DNA of 64,000 nucleotides from an uncultured Sphingopyxis sp. (GTDB lineage Bacteria; Pseudomonadota; Alphaproteobacteria; Sphingomonadales; Sphingomonadaceae). This document shows, in pieces, positions 46,558-56,642 of this stretch (position 1 is the first letter of the stretch; each line of letters opens with the position of its first letter). The position numbers and the translations under genes are program-made. The stretch lies in contig NZ_LT598653.1 in assembly GCF_900078365.1 (NCBI RefSeq), positions 124,001-188,000 of the forward strand, in the 5' to 3' direction. Below the pieces are notes generated by a model, which saw only the letters and a list, made by a program, of their open reading frames with translations, made no database searches and had not been told where the DNA came from.

Positions 46558-49500
46558 ATGCCCAGATCCCCCACCATCTACTCCATCCCCGTCCAGCGGG
46601 CCTTTGCCGACGCGCTCGTCGCGGGGCTGATCGATCGTTACGCCGACGGCGCATTGGGGCTGGCCGAAGGGCTGATTCTGCTGCCGAGCAATCGCGCGCG
46701 AAGCGCGGTGCAGGCGGCGTTCGTGCGCGCGGGCGGCGCGGGGCTGCTGATGCCGCGGCTCGCCGTGATCGGCGACGCCGACCTCGATGAAAGCGTCGCT
46801 CTCGCGCTCGATCCGATCGACGAAAGCGATGCGATGCCGCCCGCGATCGATGCGCTCAGACGCCGGCTGATGCTCGCCGCGCTCATCGAGAAGCACAATG
46901 TGCCGGGTGAGGAGCCGATCGTCGGCGCGGCCGCCTTTCAGCTTGCCGATGGGCTGGGGCGGGTGATCGACCAGCTTCACTATGAAGAGGTCGCGCCTTC
47001 GCGGCTCGCCGGCATCGAAAGCGCGCTCGGCGATCTGGCGGGGCATTGGCAAGCGTCGTGGCGGCGATTGTCGCTGCTCGTCGACACATGGCCCGCCATG
47101 CTCGCCGCGACGGGGCATATCGACCGCGCCGACCGCCGCAACCGGCTGCTCGATCGCGTGAGCAAGGGATGGCGCGCCGCGCCGCCCGCGCGCTTCGTCG
47201 TGGCGGCGGGCGTCACGACCGCGGCGCCCGCCATCGCGCGATTGCTGCGCACCGCCGCCGATCTGCCGCAGGGCATGGTGGTATTGCCGGGGCTCGACCT
47301 CGGCATGGCGGGCGAGGAGTGGGAGGCGCTGGGGCCGGTGAAACCCGAACCCGAAAATCCGGCGCGCCCGCTCGAAACCCACCCGCAATATCATCTGAAA
47401 TTGCTGCTCGGGCGGATGGGCGTGTCGCGCGATGAGGTGATGGAGTGGCCCGCCTCGTCGCCGTTCGACGGGCCCGAGGCGCGCGCGCCGTTCACGTCGC
47501 TGCTCTTCGCGCCCGCCGCCTATACGGCGCGCTGGCAGCAGGCCGGCGATCTGGGGCCCGGCATCGCGGGGGTGAGCGCGGCGGTGTTCGCCGATGACGG
47601 GCAGGAGGCGCAGGGGATCGCGCTGATGATGCGCCGCGCGCTCGAAACCGGCGAGCGGACGGCGGCGCTGGTGACCCCCGACCGCGCGCTCGCGACGCGC
47701 GTCGCGGCGGCGCTCGCGCGCTGGGACATATCGGTCGACGACAGCGCCGGGCAGCCGCTCGGGCAGACGCCGCCCGGCGCGCTGTTGCTCGCGCTCGCCG
47801 AATTCGCCGCCGCGTTCGATCCGGTACGGCTCGTCGCGCTGCTCGGGCATCCGCTTGTGCGCGCGGGCGAGGCGCGGCTCGGCTGGCTCGATCAGGTGCG
47901 GCGGCTCGATCTCGTGCTGCGCGGCCCGGGGCTGGTGCCGGGATGGGGCGGGGTGACGGCGCGGATCGCCGAACGCGCGGTCGATCCGACGGCGCGCGGT
48001 TATGCAGAGGCGCAGGCGATCGGTGAATGGTGGCGCGATGCCGCGCTCGCGCTCGAGGCGTCGCTCGCGCCCTTTGCCGCCGGCGTTCCCGCACCGCCGG
48101 CCACGCTGCTCGGGGCGTTGCAGGCGGCGCTCGGCTGGCTCACCGGCGATGGCGTGTGGACGGGGCACGCCGGCCGGGTGCTGTCCGAGCTGTTCGATCG
48201 CTGGGCGTTGGCGAAGGGCGACGGCCCCGCGCTCGTCGCGCCCGCCGATTTCCCCGCGATGCTCACGGACCTTTTGTCGGGCGAGAGTGTGCGGCCGCCC
48301 TATGGCGGGCATCCGCGGCTGTTCATCTGGGGGCTGCTCGAAGCGCGGCTGCAGCGCGCCGACCTGATGATCCTCGGCGGGCTCGACGAGGGGCGCTGGC
48401 CGCAGCAGCAGGGCCCCGATCCGTGGCTCGCGCCGGGCATCCGCCGGATGCTGGGGCTCGCGGCGCCCGAGCGTCAGCAGGGCGCGGCGGCGCACGATTT
48501 CGCGGGCGCCTTCGCGGCGCGCGAGGTGGTGGTGACGCGCGCGCAGCGCAGCGGCGGCGACCCCGCGGTGGCGTCGCGCTTCTGGCTGCGGCTCGCGGCG
48601 CTCGCGGGCGACCTGCCCGAGGCGCGCGTCGACGGCGAGAGCGTGGTCCGTCTTGCCGCCGCGCTCGACGTCCCGCCGGGCATCAGCGCGCCCGCCGAAA
48701 AGCCGCGCCCCGCGCCGCCGCTCAACGCCCGGCCGACCGCGATCAGCGTCACCGGAGTCGATCAGCTCGCGCGCGATCCCTTCGCCTTTTACGCGGCCAA
48801 GATATTGCGGCTGAGCGAACTCGATCCCTTGAGCAGCGGCCCCGATGCCAAATGGTTCGGCATCCGCGTCCATAAATTCCTGCAGGACTGGCAGGCGGCG
48901 GGGTTGACCGAAGCGGCGTTCGGTGCCGAACTGGCGGCGCTGCGTGCCGACCCGGCGCTCGATTCGCTCGCGCGGGCTTTCTGGCTGCCGCGGATCGAGC
49001 CGTCGCTGCGCTGGGCGGCGGAACGCATATGGGCGTCGCGCGACGAGCGTTGGCCGGTCGCGGGCGAGGTACGCGGCGAACTGGTCGTCGACGGCACCCG
49101 GCTGCACGGAACCGCCGATCGCGTCGACCAGACGGTCGACGGCACGCTGGCGATCGTCGATTACAAGACGGGCGCGGCGCCGTCGGCCAAATCGACCGGC
49201 GACGGGCTGAACAGCCAGCTAGGTCTGTTGGGCTTGCTGGCGCAGGAGGCGGGGCTCGGCGACCTTGCGCCCGAAACGGTCGATGCGTTCGAATATTGGG
49301 AATTGCGGCGCGACCGGAAAAAGGGCATCGACGGCGCCGTCAAGGCGATCCGCGGGCAAAAGCCCAAGGCCGCGACGGCCGCGGCGGTCGTCGAACGCGC
49401 GCAGGAGGTGCTCGCCGATCTGATGGCGCGTTACCTGCGCAGCGAGGAGCCCTTCGTTCCGGGCGAAGCGGGTAAGCGTTATGCCGATTTCGACCAGCTG

Positions 49501-49569
49501 ATGCGCCGCGACGAATGGTTCGGGCGCGGCGATGCGGACGAGCGCGCGGACGCGGAGGGCGCGGCATGA
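46558..49569 (+). CDS. addB: Double-strand break repair protein AddB
   Basis: 1003 residues. One subunit of the AddAB helicase-nuclease that resects DNA ends for recombination. N-terminal helicase-like region (LLPSNRARSAVQAAFVRAGG) without an intact Walker A, and a C-terminal RecB-type nuclease domain with the LAIVDYKTG catalytic motif. The iron-sulfur cysteines of Firmicute AddB are not seen, as usual in alphaproteobacteria. The stop overlaps the addA start by 4 nt. Confidence 0.95.
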   Translation: MPRSPTIYSIPVQRAFADALVAGLIDRYADGALGLAEGLILLPSNRARSAVQAAFVRAGGAGLLMPRLAVIGDADLDESVALALDPIDESDAMPPAIDALRRRLMLAALIEKHNVPGEEPIVGAAAFQLADGLGRVIDQLHYEEVAPSRLAGIESALGDLAGHWQASWRRLSLLVDTWPAMLAATGHIDRADRRNRLLDRVSKGWRAAPPARFVVAAGVTTAAPAIARLLRTAADLPQGMVVLPGLDLGMAGEEWEALGPVKPEPENPARPLETHPQYHLKLLLGRMGVSRDEVMEWPASSPFDGPEARAPFTSLLFAPAAYTARWQQAGDLGPGIAGVSAAVFADDGQEAQGIALMMRRALETGERTAALVTPDRALATRVAAALARWDISVDDSAGQPLGQTPPGALLLALAEFAAAFDPVRLVALLGHPLVRAGEARLGWLDQVRRLDLVLRGPGLVPGWGGVTARIAERAVDPTARGYAEAQAIGEWWRDAALALEASLAPFAAGVPAPPATLLGALQAALGWLTGDGVWTGHAGRVLSELFDRWALAKGDGPALVAPADFPAMLTDLLSGESVRPPYGGHPRLFIWGLLEARLQRADLMILGGLDEGRWPQQQGPDPWLAPGIRRMLGLAAPERQQGAAAHDFAGAFAAREVVVTRAQRSGGDPAVASRFWLRLAALAGDLPEARVDGESVVRLAAALDVPPGISAPAEKPRPAPPLNARPTAISVTGVDQLARDPFAFYAAKILRLSELDPLSSGPDAKWFGIRVHKFLQDWQAAGLTEAAFGAELAALRADPALDSLARAFWLPRIEPSLRWAAERIWASRDERWPVAGEVRGELVVDGTRLHGTADRVDQTVDGTLAIVDYKTGAAPSAKSTGDGLNSQLGLLGLLAQEAGLGDLAPETVDAFEYWELRRDRKKGIDGAVKAIRGQKPKAATAAAVVERAQEVLADLMARYLRSEEPFVPGEAGKRYADFDQLMRRDEWFGRGDADERADAEGAA

Positions 49570-52500
49570 TCGATCCCGACAAGCTTCTGAAAAGGCTCGA
49601 TCCGGGGCAGCGCGCGGCCGCGCAGCCGGACGATCATGTCTGGCTCGGCGCGTCGGCGGGGACCGGCAAGACGCAAGTGCTGTCGGCGCGCGTGCTGCGC
49701 CTGATGCTGGAAGGCGTGTCGCCCGAGGCGATCCTGTGCATCACCTTCACCAAGGCGGGCGCCGCCGAAATGGCGCACCGCATCCACGAGCGGCTGGCGA
49801 TGTGGGTGCGGATGGACGATGGCGACCTGCGCGCCGAGCTTCAGGCCCTGGGACTCGACCTCGAGCTCATCGGCTATGATCGCGGCGTTCCGGCGCTGAT
49901 GCGGCGCGCGCGATCCTTGTTCGCGACGGTGATCGACAGCCCCGGCGGCGCCGTGCGGGTTCAGACGATCCACAGTTTCTGCCAGACCCTGCTCGCCAGC
50001 TTTCCGCTCGAAGCTCGGATCCTGCCGGGGTTTCGCGCGCTCGAGGATGGGGAGGCGGGCGCGTTGCAGCGCGAGGTGCTGGGCACGCTGCTGGCACAGC
50101 CGGGAGCCGACGGCGATGCGATGCGCGGCGTCGCCGCGATGCTCTCGCGGCGGCTGGGGCAGGATGCCGCCATCGCCTTCCTCGCCCGCTGCGCGAGCAG
50201 CTTCACCGCGGCGAACAGCCCGCGCCTGGCGCCGAAGGCGCATGATTCGCGGACCCTGCTTGGCCTGCCGCACGGCGACCCGGCCGAATGGCAGGCGGCG
50301 GCGCTGGCGGGCGGCGCGATCGCCGATGGCGACATTGCCGCCGTCGCCGTCAGCGGGCGCGATTGGGGGACGAAGACGGGCGAAGGCCGCGCCGCGGTCA
50401 TGGGCGACTGGTCGCGCGCCGATATGCGCGGACGTGCCGCGATGCTGGCGGAGTTGCGCGGCTGCTTCCTGACCGCCACCGGGGACATGCGCGCCGATTA
50501 TGTCAAGGAAAAGGGCGGGATGCGCGGCTGCCTGAGCGCCGCCGAACGCATCGTCGCGGCGACCGGCGACTTGCTGGCGACCGCCTCGGCGATGCAGGTC
50601 GCCGACGAACTGGCGGCGGCCTGGGATCTCGGGAGCCGCTTTGCCGAAACCTATGCGCTCGCCAAGCGGGCGAAGGGTTATGCCGATTTCGACGATCTGA
50701 TCAGCATCGCCGGCCACCTGCTTGCCATCGGCGATTTCGGCGAGTGGGTGCGCTTCAAGCTCGACCAGCGCACCGATCATATCCTGGTCGATGAGGCGCA
50801 GGACACGAACACGCGGCAGTGGGAAATCATCGCGTCCCTCGCCGGAGAGTTTTTCGCAGGCGCCGGAGCCAAAGACGATCGTGTCCGCACGATGTTCACC
50901 GTAGGCGACCGCAAACAGGCGATTTTCGGCTTCCAAGGAACTGATCCGACGGCATTCGAGGCTGCCCGACGCAGTTTTGCCAAACAGGCTGAGGCGGGCG
51001 GCAGATCGTTCGAGGATGTCGATCTCGATACCAATTACCGCTCAAGCCCCGCCGTGCTTGACGTCGTAAATGAGTGGATCGCGGCGGGTGCGCCCGAATT
51101 GATGGGGCTCGCCAGCGACGAGCCGCCGCATATTCCCGCCGATTTCAACCGCGACCGCGCGGGCCGCGTCGAATTGTGGGAGCCGCTGCCGGTCGGCAAG
51201 GCGCTCGATGCCGCCGCTGATGATGAAAGCGAGGCTGACGAAAGCGAAGACGCGGCGGGATCAAGCGACTCGTCGGTGGCGGCGAGCGATCCCGCGAGCC
51301 TGCGCCTGTCGCGCGCGATCGCCGACGAGGTTCAGGACTGGATCGAACATGGCAAGGACGGGCGCAGCGTCGCGCCGGGCGACATATTGATTCTGGTCCG
51401 CCGCCGCCGCGACCTTGCGGCGCGGATCGTCGCGCGGCTGCAATCGCGGCATGTGCCGGTCGCGGGGGTCGACCGCTTTTCGCTGACGCAATCGCTCGCG
51501 GTGCAGGACCTGCTCGCGGCGATGCGCTTCGCGGTCCAGCCGCTCGACGACCTCAACCTGGCGAGCCTGCTCGTTTCGCCGCTGCTCGGCTGGACGCAGG
51601 ATGATCTGTTCCGCTTCGCCCATAATCGGAAGGGCCGCGCTTTATGGGAGCAATTGCGCGCGCGCGAAAGCGAGGTTCCGCCCGAAACGATGGCGGCGCT
51701 GCGCGGATGGCTCGGCATGGCCGACTTCACGACACCCTTTCGCTTCCTCGACGCGCTTTTGTCGGGGCCGCTCGATGGGCGGCGCAAGCTCTATCGCCGA
51801 TTGGGGCGCGAGGCGCGCGACCCGATCGACGAGCTGCTCGGGCAGGCGCTCGCCTTCGAGCGGCAGGAGGCGCCGTCGCTGCTCGGTTTCCTGGCCCATA
51901 TCACGGCCAGCACGGCCGAGATCAAACGCCAGAGCGAGGCGCGCAGCGACGTCGTGCGGGTGATGACGGTGCATGGGTCGAAGGGGCTGCAGGCACCGAT
52001 CGTCATCCTTGCCGACGCGACCGACGACCCGCGGCCGCGGCGGCTGAGCGTCGACCTGTCGATGGGCGAGTGGGAGAAATTGCCCCTGTTCGCGCTCGGC
52101 AAGGACGAACGCTACGGCGCTGTCGCCAAGGCCTATGACGACAAGGAAGCGGCCGAGCGCGAGGAGCATTGGCGGTTGCTCTATGTCGCGATGACGCGCG
52201 CCGAGGAATTGCTCGTCGTCGCCGGAATCACCAAGACCGCCGACCGCAGCCTGCCCGATCATAATTGGCACAGCGCGGTCGAGGCGGTCATGGCCGATAT
52301 GGGCGCCGGCTGGCAGGACGCCGGGCCGCGCTGGGGGCGCAAGCGCGTCCATGCCGTGCAGCCCGGGAAATGGGCGCGCCCGCCGAAGGACAGGGCGCGG
52401 CAAGTGCCGGCGCCGGTCGTCGTGCCGCCCTGGGCGCGGCAATCGGCCCCCGAGGAAGCGCGTCCGCCGCGGCCGCTTGCGCCGTCGGCGCTCGGCGAGG

Positions 52501-53096
52501 ACGATGTCGCGTCGCCGCCGCAGGGGGGCGAGCGCGCGGTGGCTGTGGAGCGCGGGCTGTTGCTCCACGCACTGTTCGAGCGATTGCCGCCGGTCCGGCC
52601 CGAGCGCCGCCGCGCCGCCGCGCTGCACTGGCTGTCGGTGCAGGCCGCGGCGCTCGACGAGGCGGCGCGCGCGGGGATGGTGGACGAGGTGCTGGCGGTG
52701 CTGGACGACCCGGCGCACGCCGCGCTGTTCGGTCCGGGCAGCCTCGCCGAAGTGCCGCTGTCGGCGGTGGTCGACGGCGTCGTTGTCGCGGGGATCGTCG
52801 ACCGCCTGCTGGTGACCGACGAGGCGGTGACCGTGATCGATTACAAGACCGGGCGGCATGTCCCGGCAGGGGAGGCAGAGGTCGCGCCCGCCTATCTGCG
52901 CCAGATGGCGGCCTATCGCGATGCGCTGGCGGTGATCTTTCCGGGACGGCGGGTCGCGGCGGCTTTGCTCTATACCGCGGCGCCGCGGCTGATCGTCCTT
53001 GGCGACGCGTTGCTCGACGCGCACAAGCCGGGCTTGCGCGCAACCAAGGCGAATTTGCCGGGTTCAGCCCTTGAGCCGGACGCGCCGACGCCTTAG
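49566..53096 (+). CDS. addA: Double-strand break repair helicase AddA
   Basis: 1176 residues. UvrD-type helicase with Walker A GASAGTGKT at 28-36, motif II VDEAQDTN, motif III VGDRKQAIFGFQ, NYRSSPAVLDVV, VMTVHGSKGLQAPIVIL and YVAMTRAEELL, then a C-terminal nuclease with VIDYKTG. A stretch around 50820-51070 uses less-biased codons (GGA, CGA, GTA) than the rest; this may be a recombined segment or chance. ATG at 49566 sits in the addB stop. Confidence 0.96.
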   Translation: MIDPDKLLKRLDPGQRAAAQPDDHVWLGASAGTGKTQVLSARVLRLMLEGVSPEAILCITFTKAGAAEMAHRIHERLAMWVRMDDGDLRAELQALGLDLELIGYDRGVPALMRRARSLFATVIDSPGGAVRVQTIHSFCQTLLASFPLEARILPGFRALEDGEAGALQREVLGTLLAQPGADGDAMRGVAAMLSRRLGQDAAIAFLARCASSFTAANSPRLAPKAHDSRTLLGLPHGDPAEWQAAALAGGAIADGDIAAVAVSGRDWGTKTGEGRAAVMGDWSRADMRGRAAMLAELRGCFLTATGDMRADYVKEKGGMRGCLSAAERIVAATGDLLATASAMQVADELAAAWDLGSRFAETYALAKRAKGYADFDDLISIAGHLLAIGDFGEWVRFKLDQRTDHILVDEAQDTNTRQWEIIASLAGEFFAGAGAKDDRVRTMFTVGDRKQAIFGFQGTDPTAFEAARRSFAKQAEAGGRSFEDVDLDTNYRSSPAVLDVVNEWIAAGAPELMGLASDEPPHIPADFNRDRAGRVELWEPLPVGKALDAAADDESEADESEDAAGSSDSSVAASDPASLRLSRAIADEVQDWIEHGKDGRSVAPGDILILVRRRRDLAARIVARLQSRHVPVAGVDRFSLTQSLAVQDLLAAMRFAVQPLDDLNLASLLVSPLLGWTQDDLFRFAHNRKGRALWEQLRARESEVPPETMAALRGWLGMADFTTPFRFLDALLSGPLDGRRKLYRRLGREARDPIDELLGQALAFERQEAPSLLGFLAHITASTAEIKRQSEARSDVVRVMTVHGSKGLQAPIVILADATDDPRPRRLSVDLSMGEWEKLPLFALGKDERYGAVAKAYDDKEAAEREEHWRLLYVAMTRAEELLVVAGITKTADRSLPDHNWHSAVEAVMADMGAGWQDAGPRWGRKRVHAVQPGKWARPPKDRARQVPAPVVVPPWARQSAPEEARPPRPLAPSALGEDDVASPPQGGERAVAVERGLLLHALFERLPPVRPERRRAAALHWLSVQAAALDEAARAGMVDEVLAVLDDPAHAALFGPGSLAEVPLSAVVDGVVVAGIVDRLLVTDEAVTVIDYKTGRHVPAGEAEVAPAYLRQMAAYRDALAVIFPGRRVAAALLYTAAPRLIVLGDALLDAHKPGLRATKANLPGSALEPDAPTP

Positions 53097-53128
53097 CTTG
53101 ACGTCAACAGAGTTTCAGGAGTTTTGAA

Positions 53129-53449
53129 ATGGGTACCAAAGCCATTACCGATGCGAGCTTTCAAGCCGACGTCATCGACAGCGACACCCCCGTGCTCGTC
53201 GATTTCTGGGCCGAATGGTGCGGCCCGTGCAAGATGATCGGCCCGGCGCTCGAGGAAATCTCGGACGAACTCGCGGGCAAGGTCGTGATCGCCAAGCTCA
53301 ACATCGACGACCATCCCGACGCGCCGAGCAAATATGGCGTGCGCGGTATCCCGACGATGATCCTGTTCAAAAATGGCGAGATTGCCGACACCAAGGTCGG
53401 CGCGGCGCCGAAGAGCGCGCTCAAGGGCTGGCTCGAAGGCGCGCTTTAA
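53129..53449 (+). CDS. trxA: Thioredoxin
   Basis: 106 residues. Cytosolic dithiol reductant with active site W30-C31-G-P-C34-K and cis-Pro in [14 protein letters not shown] lies before the ATG. It closes the addB-addA-trxA group, the usual order in alphaproteobacteria, and is followed by a family 4 repeat. Confidence 0.97.
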   Translation: MGTKAITDASFQADVIDSDTPVLVDFWAEWCGPCKMIGPALEEISDELAGKVVIAKLNIDDHPDAPSKYGVRGIPTMILFKNGEIADTKVGAAPKSALKGWLEGAL

Positions 53450-53458
53450 GATCACCCC

Positions 53459-53535
53459 GTCATCCCGGCGAAGGCCGGGATCCCGCCGGTGCGTCAAGAG
53501 GCAAGGTCGAGATCCCGGCCTTCGCCGGGATGACG
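53459..53535. repeat. Intergenic palindromic element, family 4 (two-hairpin form)
   Basis: GTCATCCCGGCGAAGGCCGG at one end and its complement at the other, about 77 bp, between the convergent trxA and GMC genes. The only two-hairpin copy of this family here. Confidence 0.85.
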
Positions 53536-53551
53536 GTCGTAGGGGGATTTT

Positions 53552-55225
53552 CTAGATCGCCCCCGCCTTGAGCTGCTTCACGGCGTAATCGGCGGCGCGC
53601 GCCGTCAGCGCCATGAAGGTGAGCGACGGATTGACGCACGAGATCGAGGCCATCTGGGCGCCGTCGGTGACGAACAGATTGGCGGCGTCGTGCGCCTGGC
53701 TCCATTTGTTGAGCACCGATTGGCGCGGATCGGCCGCCATGCGCGCGCCGCCCATTTCGTGGATGGCGTCGCCGGGGACATGCTCGCTGCGCCCGCTGGT
53801 GACGTTGGTCAGGCCGGCCCGGCGCAGCATCGCCTCGCCTTCGCTGCGCGCATCGTCCATCATGCGGATCTCGTTCTCGCGGAACGTCACGTCGAAGCGC
53901 ATCAGCGGGATGCCGAAGCGGTCGACCTTGTCCGCGTGCAGGCTGACGCGATTATCCTCATAAGGCAGGCATTCGCCGAACGCGCCCATGCCGAATTTCC
54001 ACGGGCCATAGCCGCGCATGCCATGCTTCATCGACGCGCCGAAGCCCTCGGGCGGCAGCGGATCGCGCCGCGCGCTGCCCTGATAGCCGTAGCCGCGCTT
54101 GAAACCGATCCCCTCCTCGCCGCCGACATTGCGGAAGCGCGGGACATAGACGCCGCCCGGACGCCGGCCATATTCAATAAAATCGGTCATCCCCGGAATA
54201 TCGCCCGAGATACCGACGCGGAAGATATGGTCCATCACATAGCGGCCGAGCGTGCCGCTGGCGTCGAAATGGCTTTTGCCGCTGCCGGGGATACGCGAGT
54301 TCATCAATATCTGGGTCGAGGCCATCGCCGAGGCGCAGAGGAAGACGAGGCGCGCCGGGATCACTTCGGCCTGCTTCGTCTTCGCGTCGACCACGCGCAC
54401 GCCCGTGACCCGCTTCGTCTTCGGATCATATTCGAGATTGGAGACCACCGCGTCCGAACGCAGGGTCAGCCGCCCGGTCGCGCGCGCCGCGGGGAGGGTG
54501 ACCGCCTGCGTCGAGAAATAGGCGCCGAACGAACAGCCGCGCCCGCACTGGTTGCGGAACTGGCATTTGCTGCGGCCCTGATCCTCCTTGTCCTCGGTCA
54601 TGTTCGACAGGCGCGTGTTGATCAGCTTGCGCCCCGGCGACGTCGCCTCGAGCCGTTCCTTCACCCATTTCTCGGCGACGTTCATCTGGATCGGCGGCTG
54701 GAACGCGCTGTCGGGCAGCTGCGGCAGATTTTCACGCGATCCCGACACGCCGATATATTTTTCGACATAATCGTACCATGGCGCGACGTCGTCATAGCGG
54801 ATCGGCCAGTCGATTCCGACATTCTCGCGCTTGTTCGCCTCGAAATCCTCCGGGCTCCAGCGAAAGCTCCAGCGCCCCCAGATCAGCGACTTGCCGCCGA
54901 CCGCACCCGGCCGGATCCAGTAGAATTTCTCGCCCTCGCCATAGGCATAGGGGTTGAGCCGGTCGTTGTTGTAGAATTTCTGGTTCGACGGCGAGACATA
55001 GCCGTGCGTGGCGATGAAATAGTCGCTCTTGACCAGCGGCTCGGGCATCATGTTGCGCGCCGGGATTTCATAGGGCGGCCTGCCGTCATAATCATAGTCG
55101 CCATGCTCGACCATCACGCCGCGGTCGAGCATCAGCACCTTGAGACCCTTTTCGGTCAGTTCCTTCGCGGCCCATCCGCCGCTGACTCCGGAACCGATGA
55201 CGATCGCATCGAACTGGTCGGTCAT
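53552..55225 (-). CDS. GMC-family FAD oxidoreductase, likely glycoside 3-dehydrogenase catalytic subunit
   Basis: 557 residues, no signal peptide. FAD-binding GSGVSGGWAAKELTEKGLKV at the start, the GMC active-site pair in the C-terminus (DAIHEMGGARMA with His; CVNPSLTFMAL with Asn). Cysteines C221, C227 and C231 form the CxxxxxCxxxC set that holds a 3Fe-4S cluster in bacterial FAD-glucose dehydrogenases. Family relatives (LacA, glucoside 3-dehydrogenase, gluconate 2-dehydrogenase) are exported with a Tat-signal-bearing partner, encoded here at 56082. The substrate is inferred from the locus, not proven. Confidence 0.9.
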   Translation of the reverse strand: MTDQFDAIVIGSGVSGGWAAKELTEKGLKVLMLDRGVMVEHGDYDYDGRPPYEIPARNMMPEPLVKSDYFIATHGYVSPSNQKFYNNDRLNPYAYGEGEKFYWIRPGAVGGKSLIWGRWSFRWSPEDFEANKRENVGIDWPIRYDDVAPWYDYVEKYIGVSGSRENLPQLPDSAFQPPIQMNVAEKWVKERLEATSPGRKLINTRLSNMTEDKEDQGRSKCQFRNQCGRGCSFGAYFSTQAVTLPAARATGRLTLRSDAVVSNLEYDPKTKRVTGVRVVDAKTKQAEVIPARLVFLCASAMASTQILMNSRIPGSGKSHFDASGTLGRYVMDHIFRVGISGDIPGMTDFIEYGRRPGGVYVPRFRNVGGEEGIGFKRGYGYQGSARRDPLPPEGFGASMKHGMRGYGPWKFGMGAFGECLPYEDNRVSLHADKVDRFGIPLMRFDVTFRENEIRMMDDARSEGEAMLRRAGLTNVTSGRSEHVPGDAIHEMGGARMAADPRQSVLNKWSQAHDAANLFVTDGAQMASISCVNPSLTFMALTARAADYAVKQLKAGAI

Positions 55226-55245
55226 ATCTTATCCTCGAATATCGG

Positions 55246-56085
55246 TTAGGCGCGAAGGCGGCTGAGCGCGCTGAAGCTGGCGGTGATGTCGGGCAGATAG
55301 GGCGCGGGCGACTGGTCGTTCTCGACATAGAAATGCTCGACGTCGGCGACCGCGTTGAGCGTGAAGATGTCGGCGAAATCGATCACGCCCTTGCCGACGC
55401 TGGTCATCTTGCCGTCGGCGGTGCGGTCCTTGACATGATAGGCATAGATGCGTCCGGGCAGGCGCCGGATGATCGCCTTGGGATCCTCGCCCGCGGCGAC
55501 CGCCCAGAACAGGTCGAGTTCGAGTCCGACGAGCGCCGGATCGGCGTCGGCGACCAGCGTGTCGAACAGGCTGGTGCCGCCCGGCTTCAGCGTGAACTCG
55601 AAATCATGATTGTGATAGGCGAAGCCCAGCCCCGCTTTTTTGAGCCGCTCGGCATAGCGGTTGAAATCGGCGACCGCCGCTTTCCAGCCTTCGGCGTTGC
55701 GATGCGCTTCGCCCATATAGGGGACGATCAGCGTGTCGGCGCCGAGCGCCTTGGTCATCGCGACCGCGCCGTCGAAATCGCTGGCGAGCGCCTCGTAGCC
55801 GACGTGGATCGAGGGCGACGTCAGGCCGAGCCGGTCCATCGTCTTGCGGAGCGCGGCGTGGTCCATCGCGTCATAGCCGCCGCCGCCATATTCGACCTCG
55901 CGATAGCCGATCGCCGCGACCTGCTCGAGCGTCCCCATCGGGTCCTTCGCGAAGAGTTCACGCACGGTGTAGAGCTGAATGCCGATGGGCTTTGATTTGA
56001 GGCTCTTTGCCATCAGCGGTCCCCCCGTCAGCGCCGCCGCGAGCGCCGCGCCGCCCGCCATCCATTGCCGTCTGCCGATCGTCAT
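55246..56085 (-). CDS. Exported sugar phosphate isomerase/epimerase-fold protein
   Basis: 279 residues. Twin-arginine signal (GRRQWMAGGAALAAALTGG), then a xylose-isomerase-like TIM barrel: IGIQLYTVRELF, YREVEYGG, AYHNHDFEF, LELDLFWAV, AYHVKDRT and HFYVEND, which supply metal-binding E, D, H and E. A periplasmic location is unusual for a phosphate-sugar enzyme, so the substrate is more likely a free keto-sugar or glycal. Start overlaps the stop of the subunit-3-like gene by 4 nt. Confidence 0.88.
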   Translation of the reverse strand: MTIGRRQWMAGGAALAAALTGGPLMAKSLKSKPIGIQLYTVRELFAKDPMGTLEQVAAIGYREVEYGGGGYDAMDHAALRKTMDRLGLTSPSIHVGYEALASDFDGAVAMTKALGADTLIVPYMGEAHRNAEGWKAAVADFNRYAERLKKAGLGFAYHNHDFEFTLKPGGTSLFDTLVADADPALVGLELDLFWAVAAGEDPKAIIRRLPGRIYAYHVKDRTADGKMTSVGKGVIDFADIFTLNAVADVEHFYVENDQSPAPYLPDITASFSALSRLRA

Positions 56086-56642
56086 GACGAAAACACCTTC
56101 CTGATCTCGGAATAGGGATAGGCGCCGTCGTAGCGCCCGGGGACGGGCAGATATTCGCGTTCCTGCGTGATGCCGACTTCCGAGGTGAAATAGCCGGTGA
56201 GCACGAGCTGGCGGAACTTGTCGAAAAAGTCGGCGCCGCCGGGGAGCTTGTCCTCCATCGCCAGCGTCAGCAGCGCGTCCTGCTGGGCGGGCGTCGCCTT
56301 GTCGGCGGCGACCTTATAGTCCGCCCGGCTGCGCGCCTCGATCGTGTCGAGCCCGGCGAGGATCGGCTTGCGGTCGTCGGTGCTGGCCCAATCGGCGAGC
56401 AGCTTCTCGATATATTCGGGAACGCCCGCCGCGATGGCGCCGGGGGTGTCGGTCGTCGGCATCACGCGCTCGCTGAGCGCGGTCATCAGCGCGCGCTGCG
56501 GCGCGGTGAACACGGGCGAGGAGGGTGGGCCGCTGCTGATCGGCGTCACCTGCATCGCCGCCGCGCGGGCGATCGGTGCGAATAGGCTGGCGCCGAACAT
56601 CGCGGCCATGCCCGCGAGCGCGTCTCTGCGGTCGATGATCAT
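56082..56642 (-). CDS. Gluconate 2-dehydrogenase subunit 3-like (hitchhiker) protein
   Basis: 186 residues with a twin-arginine signal (DRRDALAGMAAMFGASLFA). The mature part fits the small subunit of membrane or periplasmic FAD sugar dehydrogenases (RALMTALSERVMPTTDTPGA, and FDKFRQLVLTGYFTSEVGIT near the end). Such subunits carry the signal-less GMC subunit through the Tat system. ATGA overlaps at both ends tie it into the operon. Confidence 0.88.
   Translation of the reverse strand: MIIDRRDALAGMAAMFGASLFAPIARAAAMQVTPISSGPPSSPVFTAPQRALMTALSERVMPTTDTPGAIAAGVPEYIEKLLADWASTDDRKPILAGLDTIEARSRADYKVAADKATPAQQDALLTLAMEDKLPGGADFFDKFRQLVLTGYFTSEVGITQEREYLPVPGRYDGAYPYSEIRKVFSS

Noticed and set aside
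45988..49107. A 1039-codon open frame on the minus strand antisense to murU and addB
   Set aside because: The peptide is Arg/Ala-rich with no family features, whereas the plus strand encodes clear MurU and AddB motifs. Such shadows are expected in high-GC DNA.
50820..51070. Recombined foreign segment within addA
   Set aside because: The codon-use shift is mild, the helicase motifs are continuous through it, and no boundary is visible; statistics over the whole genome would be needed.
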